A stretch of 64,000 nucleotides of DNA from Pseudomonas sp. NKUCC02_KPG (GCF_019345465.1 NZ_JAHKRC010000001.1:434001-498000), one strand, 5' to 3'. Numbered from the stretch's first letter, positions 11,429-22,397 are shown. A program made the numbers and translations. The notes: generated from the sequence alone by a model not told the origin.

Positions 11429-13201
11429 ATGATCGCTTGCCTGCGGCTGTTCACTGCCCTCTGCCTCGCTGCCCTGTTGGCGGCTTGCGCCAGCTCGCCC
11501 TCGTCCAGCCTTGGCGAACTTCCACGGACCCCGGACGCCAGTCTCGAGCAGTTGCTCCAGCAGGCATCCGAAACCACCAATCCGGAAAAGGCCGCCCTGT
11601 TGCGCCTTTCGGCAGCCGACCTCGCCCAGCGCCAGCAGAATACTGCGCGTGCAGCGCAAATTTTGGCTCTGGTGCCAATGGATCAACTCAAGCCTGCCCA
11701 GCAAGTGTTTGCCAGCACGCTGGCAGCCGAGCTGGCGATGAGCCGCAATGACCACAAGTCCGCGCTGGCCGCCTTGAACCACCCAAGCCTGTCGATCCTG
11801 GGCCAGCTGCCAGCCGACCTGCAGGTGCGCACGCATACCGTCCACGCCCTCGCCCTCGAAGCCGACGGCCAAACGCTGGCAGCCGCACGCGAACGTACAG
11901 CAATGAGCCCGAACCTGACCGGCGACGCTGCCAATAGCAACAATGAAGCCATTTGGGCACTGGTGGCCGCCTTGCCGGTCGATCAGTTGCACGCGCAAAA
12001 CAACGACGTGCTGGGTGGCTGGATGTCCCTGGCCCTGGCCATCAAGAGCGCGGGCACCCTGCAGGATCAGCAGAACGCCATTGATCAGTGGCGCGCGCAG
12101 AACCCAGCTCACCCTGCCGCCATCCAGTTGCCAGCCCCCCTGATCAAGCTCAAGGAACTGGCCAGCCAACCCCTGACCAAAATTGCCTTGCTACTGCCGC
12201 AGGACGGCCAGCTGGCCTCCGTGAGCAAAGCGCTGCGCGACGGCTTTATGGCTGCGCACTATCAGGCCCAGCAAGCAGGGCAAAACCCGCCAAGCATTCA
12301 GTTCTACAACAGCTCGCGCCTGACGTCCCTGGACGAGTTCTATCGCCAGGCACAAGCCGACGGCGTGCAACTGGTCGTTGGACCACTGGAAAAAAACCTG
12401 GTCAAACAACTCAGTGCTCGCCCGCAATTACCGATCACGACGCTGGCCCTGAACTATAACGAGGGCGCTCAAGGCCCGGCGCAACTGTTCCAGTTTGGTC
12501 TGGCAGCGGAAGATGAAGCCCGCGAAGTGGCTCGACGCGCACGCGCCGACGGCCTGACCCGTGCTGGCGCCATGGTGCCAGTCGGCGAATGGGGCGACCG
12601 GGTGCTCAAGGCGTTCCGCCAGGAGTGGGAAGCACACGGCGGCACCATTGTCGGCACGGAACACATCGACAAGCCCGTAGCACTGGCCCAGCAAGTCGCC
12701 GACCTGGTGCAATTGCGCAAAGGCGGCGGCTCCGCACAACCGACGCGCCGCCAGGACATGGAGTTCATCTTCCTGGCCGCAACCCCTCAGCAGGCACAGC
12801 AGATCAAACCAACCCTGAACTACCAGTACGCCGGTGATCTCCCGGTTTACGCGACTTCCCACGTATTCAGCGCCAGTGGCGACCAGAACCAGTACAACGA
12901 CATGAACGGCATCCGTTTTTGTGAAACACCCTGGTTGCTCGATACAACCAACCCGCTGCGCCAACAAGTCACCGCACAATGGCCACAAGCGGGTGGCAGC
13001 CTGGGGCGCCTGTACGCGATGGGCATCGACGCCTATCGCCTGGCACCGAGCCTGGGGCAGTTAAAAGCACTGCCCGACACCCGGATTGACGGCTTGTCCG
13101 GCAGCCTGAGCATGAGCCCGGCACAGCGTGTCGAGCGTCGGCTGCCGTGGGCCGAGTTCGTCAATGGCCAGCCTCAACGCCTGCCTGCTACTCCCAACTG
13201 A
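11429..13201 (+). CDS. lpoA: Penicillin-binding protein activator LpoA (YraM-like lipoprotein)
   Basis: LpoA is an outer-membrane lipoprotein that reaches through the periplasm to stimulate the class A penicillin-binding protein PBP1a. The 590-residue product starts with a lipoprotein signal (LAALLAACAS, lipobox cysteine near residue 19). A TPR-like N-terminal half rich in Ala/Leu/Gln helices follows, then a periplasmic-binding-protein-like C-terminal domain (KIALLLPQDGQLASVSKAL). CAGGAA lies upstream of ATG 11429. It is followed without a gap by yraN, as in E. coli. Confidence 0.92.
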   Translation: MIACLRLFTALCLAALLAACASSPSSSLGELPRTPDASLEQLLQQASETTNPEKAALLRLSAADLAQRQQNTARAAQILALVPMDQLKPAQQVFASTLAAELAMSRNDHKSALAALNHPSLSILGQLPADLQVRTHTVHALALEADGQTLAAARERTAMSPNLTGDAANSNNEAIWALVAALPVDQLHAQNNDVLGGWMSLALAIKSAGTLQDQQNAIDQWRAQNPAHPAAIQLPAPLIKLKELASQPLTKIALLLPQDGQLASVSKALRDGFMAAHYQAQQAGQNPPSIQFYNSSRLTSLDEFYRQAQADGVQLVVGPLEKNLVKQLSARPQLPITTLALNYNEGAQGPAQLFQFGLAAEDEAREVARRARADGLTRAGAMVPVGEWGDRVLKAFRQEWEAHGGTIVGTEHIDKPVALAQQVADLVQLRKGGGSAQPTRRQDMEFIFLAATPQQAQQIKPTLNYQYAGDLPVYATSHVFSASGDQNQYNDMNGIRFCETPWLLDTTNPLRQQVTAQWPQAGGSLGRLYAMGIDAYRLAPSLGQLKALPDTRIDGLSGSLSMSPAQRVERRLPWAEFVNGQPQRLPATPN

Positions 13202-13566
13202 TGCCCGAGCGCTCAAGCCAAGACATTGGCAAGGATGCCGAGCGCATGGCGCTACGGCATCTTGAGCAACAGGGTTTGCGCCTGCTGGCGCAAAACTGGT
13301 CATGCAAGCGCGGCGAGCTGGATCTGGTCATGCTTGACGGCGATACAGTAGTATTCGTCGAAGTTCGTTACCGACAACACGCGCAATGGGGTGGCGCACT
13401 GGCCAGCATTGACGCACGCAAACGTCAAAAGCTGATACTTGCCGCCCAGCATTTTTTGCAGCGCCAGGCACGCTGGGCCGATCACCCGTGCCGGTTTGAC
13501 GTGGTGACAATGGACAGCGCAACACCCCAATTGAACTGGCTACGGAATGCCTTTGACAGCCAATAA
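13201..13566 (+). CDS. yraN: YraN family protein (UPF0102, endonuclease-like fold)
   Basis: This is a small protein of unknown cellular role with a predicted PD-(D/E)xK nuclease fold. The 121 residues include the family blocks GKDAERMALRHLEQQGLRLL, RGELDLVMLDGDTVVFVEVR (putative metal-binding E, D and E residues) and CRFDVVTMD. The start codon shares a base with the lpoA stop (TGATG), which decides the start and implies translational coupling. Nuclease activity is inferred from the fold only. Confidence 0.92.
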   Translation: MPERSSQDIGKDAERMALRHLEQQGLRLLAQNWSCKRGELDLVMLDGDTVVFVEVRYRQHAQWGGALASIDARKRQKLILAAQHFLQRQARWADHPCRFDVVTMDSATPQLNWLRNAFDSQ

Positions 13567-13701
13567 CGCTGCCAGACCGATTCCAGCACCCTTTTTTAAA
13601 CGATTTTGCTTTGCTTTGCTGGCTGCACATTCTTGTGCCGGGAAGTCACTCAGGAACACCTGGATCACGCCCGACCAGCCGCCCTACTTAAGGTCACATA
13701 G

Positions 13702-14873
<1,172 letters not shown>

Positions 14874-14894
14874 CAGCTCCCAACTGCCAGACAC

Positions 14895-14926
14895 AAAAAA
14901 GGCGACCTTCTCAGGTCGCCTTTTTT
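14895..14926. terminator. Bidirectional intrinsic terminator between dolP and sspB
   Basis: A-run, GGCGACC, six-base loop, GGTCGCC and T-run form a perfect 7-bp G+C-rich stem extended by A-T pairs. It is positioned to end the converging dolP (+) and sspB (-) transcripts. Confidence 0.92.
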
Positions 14927-14927
14927 A

Positions 14928-15341
14928 TCACTTCACCACTTTCAGGCTTGGCCGGCCCGTAGGACGCGGCGGCTCGGTGCCTGGCGGCGACCCATCGTCA
15001 TCCGGCTCAACCTCGTCATCAGCCTCAAGAGGCTCTTCCAGGTCGAACACCATGCCCTGGCCGTTCTCGCGGGCGTAAACGCCCAGGATTGCTGCAATAG
15101 GCACGTACAACGTATGAGGTACGCCACCAAAACGCCCTTCAAAGCTTACTGCTTCGTTGTCCATGTGCAATTGACGCACGGCGGTTGGCGAAACATTCAG
15201 GACAATCTGCCCGTCACTGGCAAAACCCGCAGGCACTTGCACCTTCGGGTAGTCAGAGTTAACCAGCATGTGCGGAGTGCAGTCGTTATCAACGATCCAC
15301 TCATAGAGCGCACGCACCAGATAAGGTCGACTTGAATTCAT
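14928..15341 (-). CDS. sspB: ClpXP protease specificity-enhancing factor SspB
   Basis: SspB is the adaptor that delivers ssrA-tagged proteins to ClpXP. The 137 residues hold the tag-binding domain in the first ~110 (SSRPYLVRALYEWIVDND, HMLVNSDYPKVQVP, RFGGVPHTLYVPIAAI). A flexible acidic and proline-rich linker follows, ending in the basic-hydrophobic ClpX-docking tail SLKVVK. AGGAG precedes the start, and it lies 17 bases after sspA in the same operon. Confidence 0.96.
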   Translation of the reverse strand: MNSSRPYLVRALYEWIVDNDCTPHMLVNSDYPKVQVPAGFASDGQIVLNVSPTAVRQLHMDNEAVSFEGRFGGVPHTLYVPIAAILGVYARENGQGMVFDLEEPLEADDEVEPDDDGSPPGTEPPRPTGRPSLKVVK

Positions 15342-15358
15342 CGAGGGCTCCTAAAGCC

Positions 15359-15976
15359 TTAGCGCATGTCGCGTTCGACACCAGACAAACTCGCCTGGAA
15401 AGCCTCACGCGCAAATTGGCGCTCCATATAGTCGAGCAGCGGCTTGGCTGGCCGCGGCAATTCAATACCCAAAACAGGCAAGCGCCAGAGTATCGGCAAT
15501 AGGCAGCAGTCGACCAGACTTTGCTCATCACTGAGGAAAAAAGGTTTGTCGGCAAACAATGCAGAAACACCCGTCAAGCTCTCGCGCAATTCCTTGCGGG
15601 CCTGTACACGCGCAGGCTCCTTGGTCCGTGAATCAAGGATCAAATCAACCAACGCACACCAGTCACGCTGAATACGATGAATCAGCAGACGGCTATTGGC
15701 CCGAGCCACCGGATAAACCGGCAACAGCGGCGGATGCGGGTAACGCTCATCCAGATATTCCATCACCACAGTCGACTCCCACAACGCCAGGTCACGATCG
15801 ACCAGGGTTGGCAGGCTGCCGTAAGGGTTCACTTCGATCAGCTTCGGCGGCTGACGGCCCGCCTCCACACTGATGATCTCGGCGCTGACACCTTTCTCTG
15901 CGAGCACAATGCGTACTCGATGGGAATAGTGGTCGGCGGGGTCGGAGTAACAGGCCAACCGATTGGTCACGCCCAT
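15359..15976 (-). CDS. sspA: Stringent starvation protein A
   Basis: SspA is an RNA-polymerase-associated protein with a glutathione-transferase fold that affects stress and virulence gene expression. The 205-residue product shows the thioredoxin-like N-terminal domain ([36 protein letters not shown]) and an all-helical C-terminal domain. GAGGAGG lies just upstream of ATG 15976. It is co-transcribed with sspB, in the same order as in E. coli. Confidence 0.95.
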   Translation of the reverse strand: MGVTNRLACYSDPADHYSHRVRIVLAEKGVSAEIISVEAGRQPPKLIEVNPYGSLPTLVDRDLALWESTVVMEYLDERYPHPPLLPVYPVARANSRLLIHRIQRDWCALVDLILDSRTKEPARVQARKELRESLTGVSALFADKPFFLSDEQSLVDCCLLPILWRLPVLGIELPRPAKPLLDYMERQFAREAFQASLSGVERDMR

Positions 15977-16162
15977 GGCGGTCCTCCTCGCTTGTTGAAA
16001 TTATCGGGAGCGGAAAAACGAACGCGCCCAAGGAACGCCTCTGATAACCGCAGAACCTGGGCAAGCCGGGTCGTTGGACCCCGCTTGCCACCCGTCCTGC
16101 ACTGTTACCTTTTCAGAGACACCCTCGGGCGCGCACGATTAACAGCATTGCGTGTAACTATA

Positions 16163-16942
16163 TCAGTGCACATCCTTCCAGTATTCGCGCTTGAGCAGAT
16201 AAGCGAACACAAAGAGGAAGGCTAGGTAGATCAGCACGTAAGTACCGATGCGCTGATGCTCCAGCTTCACCGGGTTGGCTGAATAGGCCAGGAAGGTCAC
16301 AAGGTTCTTGATCTTCTCATCGAACTGCTCTTCAGTCAGTGCGCCGGTTTTTGGCAGCACTGTCAGTTGGTCGCACGCTTCATGCGTCAAAGGCGTGCCG
16401 GTGAGCGGATCATACTGCTTCTTGCCGTCTTCGACGATCTGTACTTGCTTGCAACCCACAACCTGACGACCTTGCAGCGGCGCCAGAACGTTAGGCATAC
16501 CCACGTTCGGGAAGACCTTGTTGTTCACACCCCAAGGGCGAGACGGGTCTTCGTAGAAAGCGCGCAGGTAGCTGTAAAGCCAGTCAGTACCACGGACACG
16601 GGCTACGAGCGTCAGGTCTGGCGGTGCAGCACCGAACCAGGCCTTGGCATCAGCAGGCTGCATGCCGATGTTCATGTGGTCGCCAATCTTGGCACCGGTG
16701 AACACCAGATTGTCGAGCATGACGTCATGGGGAATCCCCAGGTCGTCCGCCACGCGCTCGTAACGCTGGAACTTGGCACTGTGACAGCCCATGCAGTAGT
16801 TGGCGAACGTGCGCGCGCCATCCTGCATGGCAGCCTTGTCAGAAACATCGATGTCGACCTTGTCGAGCTGCACACCTTGTTCAGCCGCAAAGGAGAACAC
16901 AGGCATAACTGCGAGCATCAATACAGCAAATAGCTTTTTCAT
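16163..16942 (-). CDS. petC: Cytochrome c1 of the bc1 complex
   Basis: Cytochrome c1 accepts electrons from the Rieske protein and passes them to soluble cytochromes. The 259-residue precursor has a cleavable signal peptide (about 1-20, VFSFAAEQG). It has one haem c site, C50-M-G-C53-H54, a methionine-bearing distal region and a C-terminal anchor helix (YVLIYLAFLFVFAYLL). The start overlaps the petB stop (TGATG), so it is the last gene of petABC. Confidence 0.96.
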   Translation of the reverse strand: MKKLFAVLMLAVMPVFSFAAEQGVQLDKVDIDVSDKAAMQDGARTFANYCMGCHSAKFQRYERVADDLGIPHDVMLDNLVFTGAKIGDHMNIGMQPADAKAWFGAAPPDLTLVARVRGTDWLYSYLRAFYEDPSRPWGVNNKVFPNVGMPNVLAPLQGRQVVGCKQVQIVEDGKKQYDPLTGTPLTHEACDQLTVLPKTGALTEEQFDEKIKNLVTFLAYSANPVKLEHQRIGTYVLIYLAFLFVFAYLLKREYWKDVH

Positions 16943-18153
16943 CAGCCAGTCACCCTTTCCGGAACCGGTTTGGTCTTCTCAAGCCTGGTGTAGAACGGCA
17001 TCAGAATGAAGTAGGCGAAGTACAGGAACGTACACACCTGCGACAGCAGCGTGCGACCCGGGGTCGGTGCCAATACACCCAGCACACCCAGAATCACGAA
17101 GGAGATGCAGAACACCCACAGCCACACCTTGCTCATCCAGCCCTTGTAGCGCATGGATTTAACAGGGCTGCGGTCAAGCCACGGCAGCACGAACAGCATT
17201 GCAATCGCGGCGCCCATGGCAATCACGCCAAGCAGCTTGTCCGGAATTGCACGCAAGATCGCGTAGAACGGCGTGAAGTACCAGACAGGGGCAATGTGCT
17301 CCGGCGTTTTAAAGGCGTTAGCCTGTTCAAAGTTCGGTTTTTCCAGGAAGTAACCACCCATTTCCGGGAAGAAGAACACAATCGAGCAGAAGATGAACAG
17401 GAACACCACGACGCCGACGATATCTTTCACGGTGTAGTACGGATGGAAGGGAATGCCGTCCAGCGGTATGCCGTTTTCGTCTTTGTGCTTCTTGATGTCC
17501 ACACCGTCCGGGTTGTTGGACCCGACTTCGTGCAACGCCAGAATGTGCAGTACCACCAGCCCCAGAATCACGATCGGCAAGGCCACTACGTGCAAGGCGA
17601 AGAAGCGGTTCAGGGTAATCCCGGAGATCAGGTAGTCACCACGAATCCACTGAGTCAGGTCGTTGCCGATAACCGGAATCGCACCAAACAGCGAAATGAT
17701 CACCTGGGCGCCCCAGTAGGACATTTGACCCCAAGGCAACAAATAACCCATGAAGGCTTCTGCCATCAGGGCCAGGTAAATCATCATGCCGAACAGCCAC
17801 ACCAGCTCACGGGGCTTCTGATACGAGCCGTAGAGCAAGCCGCGGAACATGTGCAGATAGACGACAACAAAGAACGCCGATGCACCTGTTGAGTGCAAAT
17901 AACGCAAGATGGAGCCGTATTCGACGTCACGCATGATGTATTCGACAGAAGCAAAGGCCTCTTCTGCCGACGGCGTGTAACTCATGGTCAGCCACACGCC
18001 GGTCACGATCTGGTTAACCAGAACTAGCAATGCGAGGGAGCCAAAGAAATAGAAGAAGTTGAAGTTCTTCGGGGCGTAATACTTGCTGAGGTGGTCTTCC
18101 CACATCTTGGTGGCAGGGAAGCGGGCATCTACCCAATCCATGAACTTGCTCAT
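16942..18153 (-). CDS. petB: Cytochrome b of the ubiquinol:cytochrome c oxidoreductase
   Basis: This is the membrane core of complex III, carrying two b-type haems and the quinol oxidation (Qo) and reduction (Qi) sites. The 403 residues form eight or so helices. The first helices contain LRYLHSTGASAFF and LFGAIPVIGNDL, and the Qo loop motif reads PVWYF, as in many proteobacteria, rather than PEWY. The first base of its start is shared with the petA stop. The C-terminus extends past the last helix into KPVPERVTG. Confidence 0.96.
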   Translation of the reverse strand: MSKFMDWVDARFPATKMWEDHLSKYYAPKNFNFFYFFGSLALLVLVNQIVTGVWLTMSYTPSAEEAFASVEYIMRDVEYGSILRYLHSTGASAFFVVVYLHMFRGLLYGSYQKPRELVWLFGMMIYLALMAEAFMGYLLPWGQMSYWGAQVIISLFGAIPVIGNDLTQWIRGDYLISGITLNRFFALHVVALPIVILGLVVLHILALHEVGSNNPDGVDIKKHKDENGIPLDGIPFHPYYTVKDIVGVVVFLFIFCSIVFFFPEMGGYFLEKPNFEQANAFKTPEHIAPVWYFTPFYAILRAIPDKLLGVIAMGAAIAMLFVLPWLDRSPVKSMRYKGWMSKVWLWVFCISFVILGVLGVLAPTPGRTLLSQVCTFLYFAYFILMPFYTRLEKTKPVPERVTG

Positions 18154-18746
18154 TACGCGTTCTCCCCATCGAGGCCAACGACAACAATGTTGTCCGACTC
18201 ATAATAGTAGGGCGGTACTGGCAGGTTCAGCGGAGCTGGCTGCGACTTGTAAACGCGGCCGGCCAGATCATAGTGCGAACCATGACAAGGGCAGAAATAT
18301 CCACCTACCCAATCCTTGCCAAGATCAACAGGCGCGACCTCAGGACGGAACGTAGGCGAGCAACCCAAGTGGGTGCAAATACCGATCAACAACAGAATTT
18401 CTGGTTTGATCGACCGCAACTCCGGATTCACATAAGCAGGCTGATCAGATTGCTTGGAATCAGGGTCAGCAAGCTGCCCTTCAATCTTCTTCAGATTTGC
18501 CAGGATTTCCTCGGTGCGACGTACGATGAATACTGGCTGACCACGCCATTCAGCAATCATTTGCTGACCTGGCTCGACCTTTGCAATATTCACTTTCACC
18601 GGTGCGCCAGCGGCTTTCGCCTTGGCACTGGGAAACCACGACCCCACGAACGGGACCGCCGCCCCCACCGCTCCTGCAGCACCCACCACGGATGTGGCTG
18701 CTACGAGGAAGCGACGCCGGCCGACATTTACGCCGTCATTGCTCAT
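18153..18746 (-). CDS. petA: Ubiquinol-cytochrome c reductase Rieske iron-sulfur subunit
   Basis: The Rieske protein takes an electron from ubiquinol at the Qo site via a [2Fe-2S] cluster. The 197 residues begin with a twin-arginine signal (RRRFLVAATSVVG) that also serves as the membrane anchor. The cluster motifs are CTHLGC (residues 124-129) and CPCHGSH (152-158), which provide two Cys and two His ligands plus the disulfide pair. GGGAGAGGA sits upstream of the start. It is the first gene of petABC. Confidence 0.97.
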   Translation of the reverse strand: MSNDGVNVGRRRFLVAATSVVGAAGAVGAAVPFVGSWFPSAKAKAAGAPVKVNIAKVEPGQQMIAEWRGQPVFIVRRTEEILANLKKIEGQLADPDSKQSDQPAYVNPELRSIKPEILLLIGICTHLGCSPTFRPEVAPVDLGKDWVGGYFCPCHGSHYDLAGRVYKSQPAPLNLPVPPYYYESDNIVVVGLDGENA

Positions 18747-18892
18747 TCAGTCCTCTCCCATCAGCTTTGTGGCCTGTTAAATCAGGCATCTACTAAATTT
18801 GCATCTGAACTTATAAAAATTTTGCAGAATGGTAATGAAAAGCCCCTACTCTGACAAGGTAATTACCGCTCTCGGGCGGCTACAAGCCTTGT

Positions 18893-18898
18893 AGTATA
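18893..18898 (-). promoter_or_regulatory. Possible -10 element of the petABC promoter
   Basis: Minus-strand TATACT lies about 145 bases before petA, with TTGCCA 15 bases further upstream, a shorter spacer than ideal. It implies a 5' UTR of about 140 nt. Tentative. Confidence 0.4.
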
Positions 18899-18947
18899 GG
18901 CGTTTGCTGGATGTGGCAAGTTGTCACACCAATAATTCATCACCCAT

Positions 18948-18984
18948 AAAAAAAGCCCAGCTCCGAAGGAGACTGGGCTTTTTT
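18948..18984. terminator. Intrinsic terminator downstream of rpsI
   Basis: A7-GCCCAG-CTCC-GAA-GGAG-A-CTGGGC-T6 forms a long hairpin flanked by A and T runs. It ends the rplM-rpsI transcript before petA. Confidence 0.92.
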
Positions 18985-18999
18985 GAACGAAGCTGCGAA

Positions 19000-19392
19000 T
19001 TAACGCTTCGAGTACTGCGGACGCTTACGCGCTTTACGCAGACCGACTTTCTTACGTTCAACTTCACGAGCATCGCGAGTTACGAAGCCAGCTTTGCGCA
19101 GAGCGCCACGCAGGGTTTCGTCGTACTGCATCAGTGCGCGAGTGATACCGTGGCGGATTGCGCCAGCTTGACCACTTACACCACCACCGATCACGGTGAC
19201 GTAGATGTCGAATTTCTCGACAGTCTCAGTCAGTTCCAACGGCTGACGAACTACCATGCGGGCAGTTTCGCGACCGAAGAAATTCTCCAGAGTGCGGTTG
19301 TTGATCGAGATGTTACCGGTACCTGGACGCAGGAAAACGCGTGCAGTTGCGGTTTTACGACGGCCAGTGCCGTAGTTTTGAGTCGCCGACAT
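19000..19392 (-). CDS. rpsI: 30S ribosomal protein S9
   Basis: S9 is a small-subunit protein whose C-terminal tail reaches the P-site tRNA. The 130 residues match the family from [19 protein letters not shown] at the N-terminus to the basic tail [11 protein letters not shown], whose final Lys-Arg is characteristic. It is co-transcribed 14 bases after rplM. Confidence 0.98.
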   Translation of the reverse strand: MSATQNYGTGRRKTATARVFLRPGTGNISINNRTLENFFGRETARMVVRQPLELTETVEKFDIYVTVIGGGVSGQAGAIRHGITRALMQYDETLRGALRKAGFVTRDAREVERKKVGLRKARKRPQYSKR

Positions 19393-19406
19393 AATGAACT
19401 ATTCCG

Positions 19407-19835
19407 TTAAAACTTCAGTTCTTGGGGCTGCTGAGCAGTATGAGGGTGAGCAGCGCCCGCATAGACTTTCAGCTTACGGTACATGTCGCGACCCAGTGGG
19501 TTTTTAGGCAGCATGCCTTTAACCGCGGTCTCGATCACGCGCTCAGGAGCTTTGGCGATCAGCTTTTCGAAGTTGATCGACTTAATCCCGCCCGGGAAAC
19601 CGGAGTGAGAGTAGTACATTTTGTCAGTGGTTTTAGCACCAGTGACACGGATCTGCTCAGCATTGATAACAACGATGTAGTCACCGGTGTCAACGTGCGG
19701 AGTGTATTCCGGCTTGTGCTTGCCACGCAGACGGCTCGCGATCTCGGTGGCCAGACGACCCAGGGTCTGACCAGCAGCGTCGACGACAAACCAGTCGCGC
19801 TTTACTGTTTCTGGTTTAGCAGTAAAAGTTTTCAT
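19407..19835 (-). CDS. rplM: 50S ribosomal protein L13
   Basis: L13 is an early-assembly protein of the large subunit. The 142-residue length is standard. Conserved blocks include [37 protein letters not shown] and [20 protein letters not shown]. It is the first gene of the rplM-rpsI operon. Confidence 0.98.
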   Translation of the reverse strand: MKTFTAKPETVKRDWFVVDAAGQTLGRLATEIASRLRGKHKPEYTPHVDTGDYIVVINAEQIRVTGAKTTDKMYYSHSGFPGGIKSINFEKLIAKAPERVIETAVKGMLPKNPLGRDMYRKLKVYAGAAHPHTAQQPQELKF

Positions 19836-19876
19836 TCTTTATAGCCTCAGGGGCCGCCCTGTAAATTAGACGGCAG

Positions 19877-19905
19877 ATCTTACTGAATAGTGCGTACTTT
19901 GACAA
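19877..19905 (-). promoter_or_regulatory. Predicted rplM-rpsI promoter
   Basis: Minus-strand TTGTCA (19900-19905) and TAAGAT (19877-19882) are separated by 17 bases. This gives a leader of roughly 35 nt before rplM. Confidence 0.55.
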
Positions 19906-20081
19906 GTCAAAGGCAGCCGGATACAGACGCTATCGGGGGCTCGGGTCAGCGCGTCCGTTCAACGGCAAGATTCTTCGGCAGGCGGCGCATCACTTCCACT
20001 GCAGAAAGAGGTCGGCAATTATCCAGATTGCGCAAAAAATTACAACCTGCTTTTATGTTTGTTTACCCGAAGGAGCACCCG

Positions 20082-21122
20082 ATGGACTACCGCAAGCTAG
20101 GCCGAACCGATCTGAAAGTAAGCGAAATCGCCCTCGGAACCATGACCTGGGGCGAGCAGAACACCCAGGCTGAAGCCTTCGAGCAAATCGAATACGCAAA
20201 AAATGCCGGCATCAATTTCATCGACACCGCCGAGATGTATCCGGTGCCGCCAAAGGCCGAAACCTACGCCAGCACCGAGCGCTACATCGGCAACTGGTTC
20301 AAGGAACGCGGGGATCGCGCCGACTGGGTGCTGGCGAGCAAGATCGCCGGTCCCGGCAACGGTATCGATTACATCCGCGACGGCAACCTCAAACACAACC
20401 GCACCCACATCGTGCAAGCCCTGGACGCCAGCCTCAAACGCCTGCAAACCGACTGGATAGACCTCTACCAGTTGCACTGGCCCGAGCGCAGCACCAACTT
20501 TTTCGGCCAGCTTGGCTACAAGCACAACGCCGACGAGGATTTCACACCGCTGGAGGACACCCTCCAGGCGCTGGACGAGCAGGTCAAGGCCGGCAAGATC
20601 CGCCACATAGGCCTGTCCAACGAAACGCCGTGGGCCACCATGAAGCTCCTGCAACTGGCCGAGAGCCGTGGCTGGCCACGTGCGGTATCGATCCAGAACC
20701 CCTACAACCTGCTCAACCGCAGCTTTGAAGTGGGCCTGGCGGAAATTGCCATTCGCGAACAGTGCGGCCTGCTTGCCTACTCGCCCCTGGCGTTCGGCAT
20801 GCTGTCGGGCAAGTACAGTGGCGGCGCCCAACCGCCAAAAGGTCGCCTGAGCCTCTACAGCCGCTTCTCGCGCTATTCAAACCCGCAAGCGGTGGCTGCC
20901 AGTGAGCGCTACGTGGCTCTGGCCCGCGAACACGGTCTGGATCCGGCACAAATGGCACTGGCCTACGTCACCCAGCAACCGTTCGTCACCAGCAACATCA
21001 TTGGGGCGACGACGCTGGAGCAGTTGCGAAGCAATATCGCCAGCCACGACCTGAAATTGTCGGATGAGGTGCTGGCGGGCATCGAAGCGATTCACAAGGA
21101 CCAGCCAAACCCGGCGCCTTGA
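20082..21122 (+). CDS. NADP(H)-dependent aldo/keto reductase, Tas family
   Basis: This 346-residue aldo/keto reductase closely resembles E. coli Tas (MDYRKLGRTDLKVSEIALGTMTWG). The catalytic tetrad is visible as Asp and Tyr in FIDTAEMYP, Lys in VLASKIAGP and His in DLYQLHWPERST. The C-terminal cofactor region is NIIGATTLEQLRSNI. AGGAG lies upstream of ATG 20082; longer in-frame readings to 19890 have no family support. The physiological substrate is unknown. A REP element follows immediately. Confidence 0.92.
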   Translation: MDYRKLGRTDLKVSEIALGTMTWGEQNTQAEAFEQIEYAKNAGINFIDTAEMYPVPPKAETYASTERYIGNWFKERGDRADWVLASKIAGPGNGIDYIRDGNLKHNRTHIVQALDASLKRLQTDWIDLYQLHWPERSTNFFGQLGYKHNADEDFTPLEDTLQALDEQVKAGKIRHIGLSNETPWATMKLLQLAESRGWPRAVSIQNPYNLLNRSFEVGLAEIAIREQCGLLAYSPLAFGMLSGKYSGGAQPPKGRLSLYSRFSRYSNPQAVAASERYVALAREHGLDPAQMALAYVTQQPFVTSNIIGATTLEQLRSNIASHDLKLSDEVLAGIEAIHKDQPNPAP

Positions 21123-21133
21123 TCAAAAAATAT

Positions 21134-21227
21134 CCTGTAGCCGCTGCCGCAGGCTGCGATGGGTTGCGCAGCAGCCCCAAATGAAGGCCCTTCGGGCCTT
21201 ATCGCAGCCTACGGCAGCGGCTACAGG
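21134..21227. repeat. REP doublet (TGTAGCCGCTGCCG family)
   Basis: Two 27-bp arms at 21134-21160 and 21201-21227 are inverted with one mismatch. They flank an inner AAGGCCC/GGGCCTT hairpin. This is a typical intergenic Pseudomonas REP pair. Confidence 0.85.
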
Positions 21228-21321
21228 TTTCTTCCTTGACCTCCCCCCTAGACACACAGGAAAAAAAATAAGACGATCCAGCCGTAAGTTGACCAATTTC
21301 ACCTATAAGAATAATCAAAAT

Positions 21322-22338
21322 ATGTCTATGTCTAATCAACTCTCAACGCCCTTGCGGCGCGTCAGCATCCTGGCCATCGATCGGGTATTCGCCTCGACCC
21401 TGATGCATGCCAAGGACTTTTTTCATCTCGCCAGCCTGCGTCATGGCAAGCAATTGGGCCGCGGCCTTACCCCCACCTTCGAGACGCGGCTGGTGAGCCC
21501 CGACGGCAAACCCGCAGTCAGCTTCAGCAATGTAGTGCTCCCCGTCGATGGCGGCCTGGAAGACTCCGACATCATCATCCTCCCGGCTTTCGGGGAAGAC
21601 TTCGACACAATCTGCCAGCGTTACCCGCAAGTCCTGCCGTGGCTGCGCGAGCAGCATGCTCGCGGCGCAGTCCTGTGCGCAGAGGCCACCGGGGTATTCT
21701 GGCTCGCAGAAGCCGGGCTGCTGGATGGCAAGGAAGCAACCACGTACTGGCGCTTTTTCGACACGTTTGCCCAGCGCTACCCTGAGGTTCACCTCAATCA
21801 GGACAAGCACCTCACTGACGCAGACAATCTCTACTGCGCTGGCGGGCCGACCTCTGCCTGCGACCTTTACATCTACATGATCGAACGTTTCTGCGGCGCC
21901 AACATTGCCCAGGCCGTGGCCCGCGACATTCTTTACGAGGTGCAGCGCAACTACACCCCCGGACGCATTGGCTTTGGCGGCCAGAAGCTGCACCAGGACG
22001 TGATCATTCTGCAAATCCAGCAATGGCTCGAAGACCACTTTGCCGACAAGTTTCGCTTTGAAGACGTCGCTCGCGATCATGGCATGAGCATCCGCAACTT
22101 CATGCGCCGCTTTCAGCTGGCCACGGGTGACAAACCCCTGCACTACCTGCAACGCCTGCGCATAGAAACGGCCAAGGGACTGCTTTCGGCCTCGCGCAAA
22201 AGCATCAAGACCATCAGCTACGACGTGGGCTATGACGACGCGAGTTTCTTTGCGCGACTGTTTCGCCAGCACACTGAGTTGTCACCGAACCAATATCGGC
22301 AACAGTTCCTGCAGGCGGGCGTAAAACAGGTGGCTTGA
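21322..22338 (+). CDS. GlxA-type transcriptional regulator (DJ-1/PfpI domain plus AraC helix-turn-helix)
   Basis: This 338-residue regulator has an N-terminal DJ-1/PfpI (class I glutamine-amidotransferase-like) domain, about residues 10-190, with the pseudo-nucleophile region AVLCAEATGVFWLAEAGLL. The C-terminal AraC/XylS DNA-binding domain, about 230-330, contains HGMSIRNFMRRFQLATG and DDASFFARLFRQH. Related proteins control amine, choline or carnitine catabolism, but the target here is unknown. The start may be ATG 21322 or 21328; the ribosome binding site is weak. The upstream region is A+T-rich. Confidence 0.88.
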   Translation: MSMSNQLSTPLRRVSILAIDRVFASTLMHAKDFFHLASLRHGKQLGRGLTPTFETRLVSPDGKPAVSFSNVVLPVDGGLEDSDIIILPAFGEDFDTICQRYPQVLPWLREQHARGAVLCAEATGVFWLAEAGLLDGKEATTYWRFFDTFAQRYPEVHLNQDKHLTDADNLYCAGGPTSACDLYIYMIERFCGANIAQAVARDILYEVQRNYTPGRIGFGGQKLHQDVIILQIQQWLEDHFADKFRFEDVARDHGMSIRNFMRRFQLATGDKPLHYLQRLRIETAKGLLSASRKSIKTISYDVGYDDASFFARLFRQHTELSPNQYRQQFLQAGVKQVA

Positions 22339-22397
22339 ATTCCAGGTGACGGGCTTGATAGCCCGATGCTGAAGACGCCTTCCGGGTTCTTGAGAGC

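Noticed and set aside
13567..13701. Possible small gene between yraN and the SIS gene
   Set aside because: No frame with a ribosome binding site; only a short T-run and spacer sequence.
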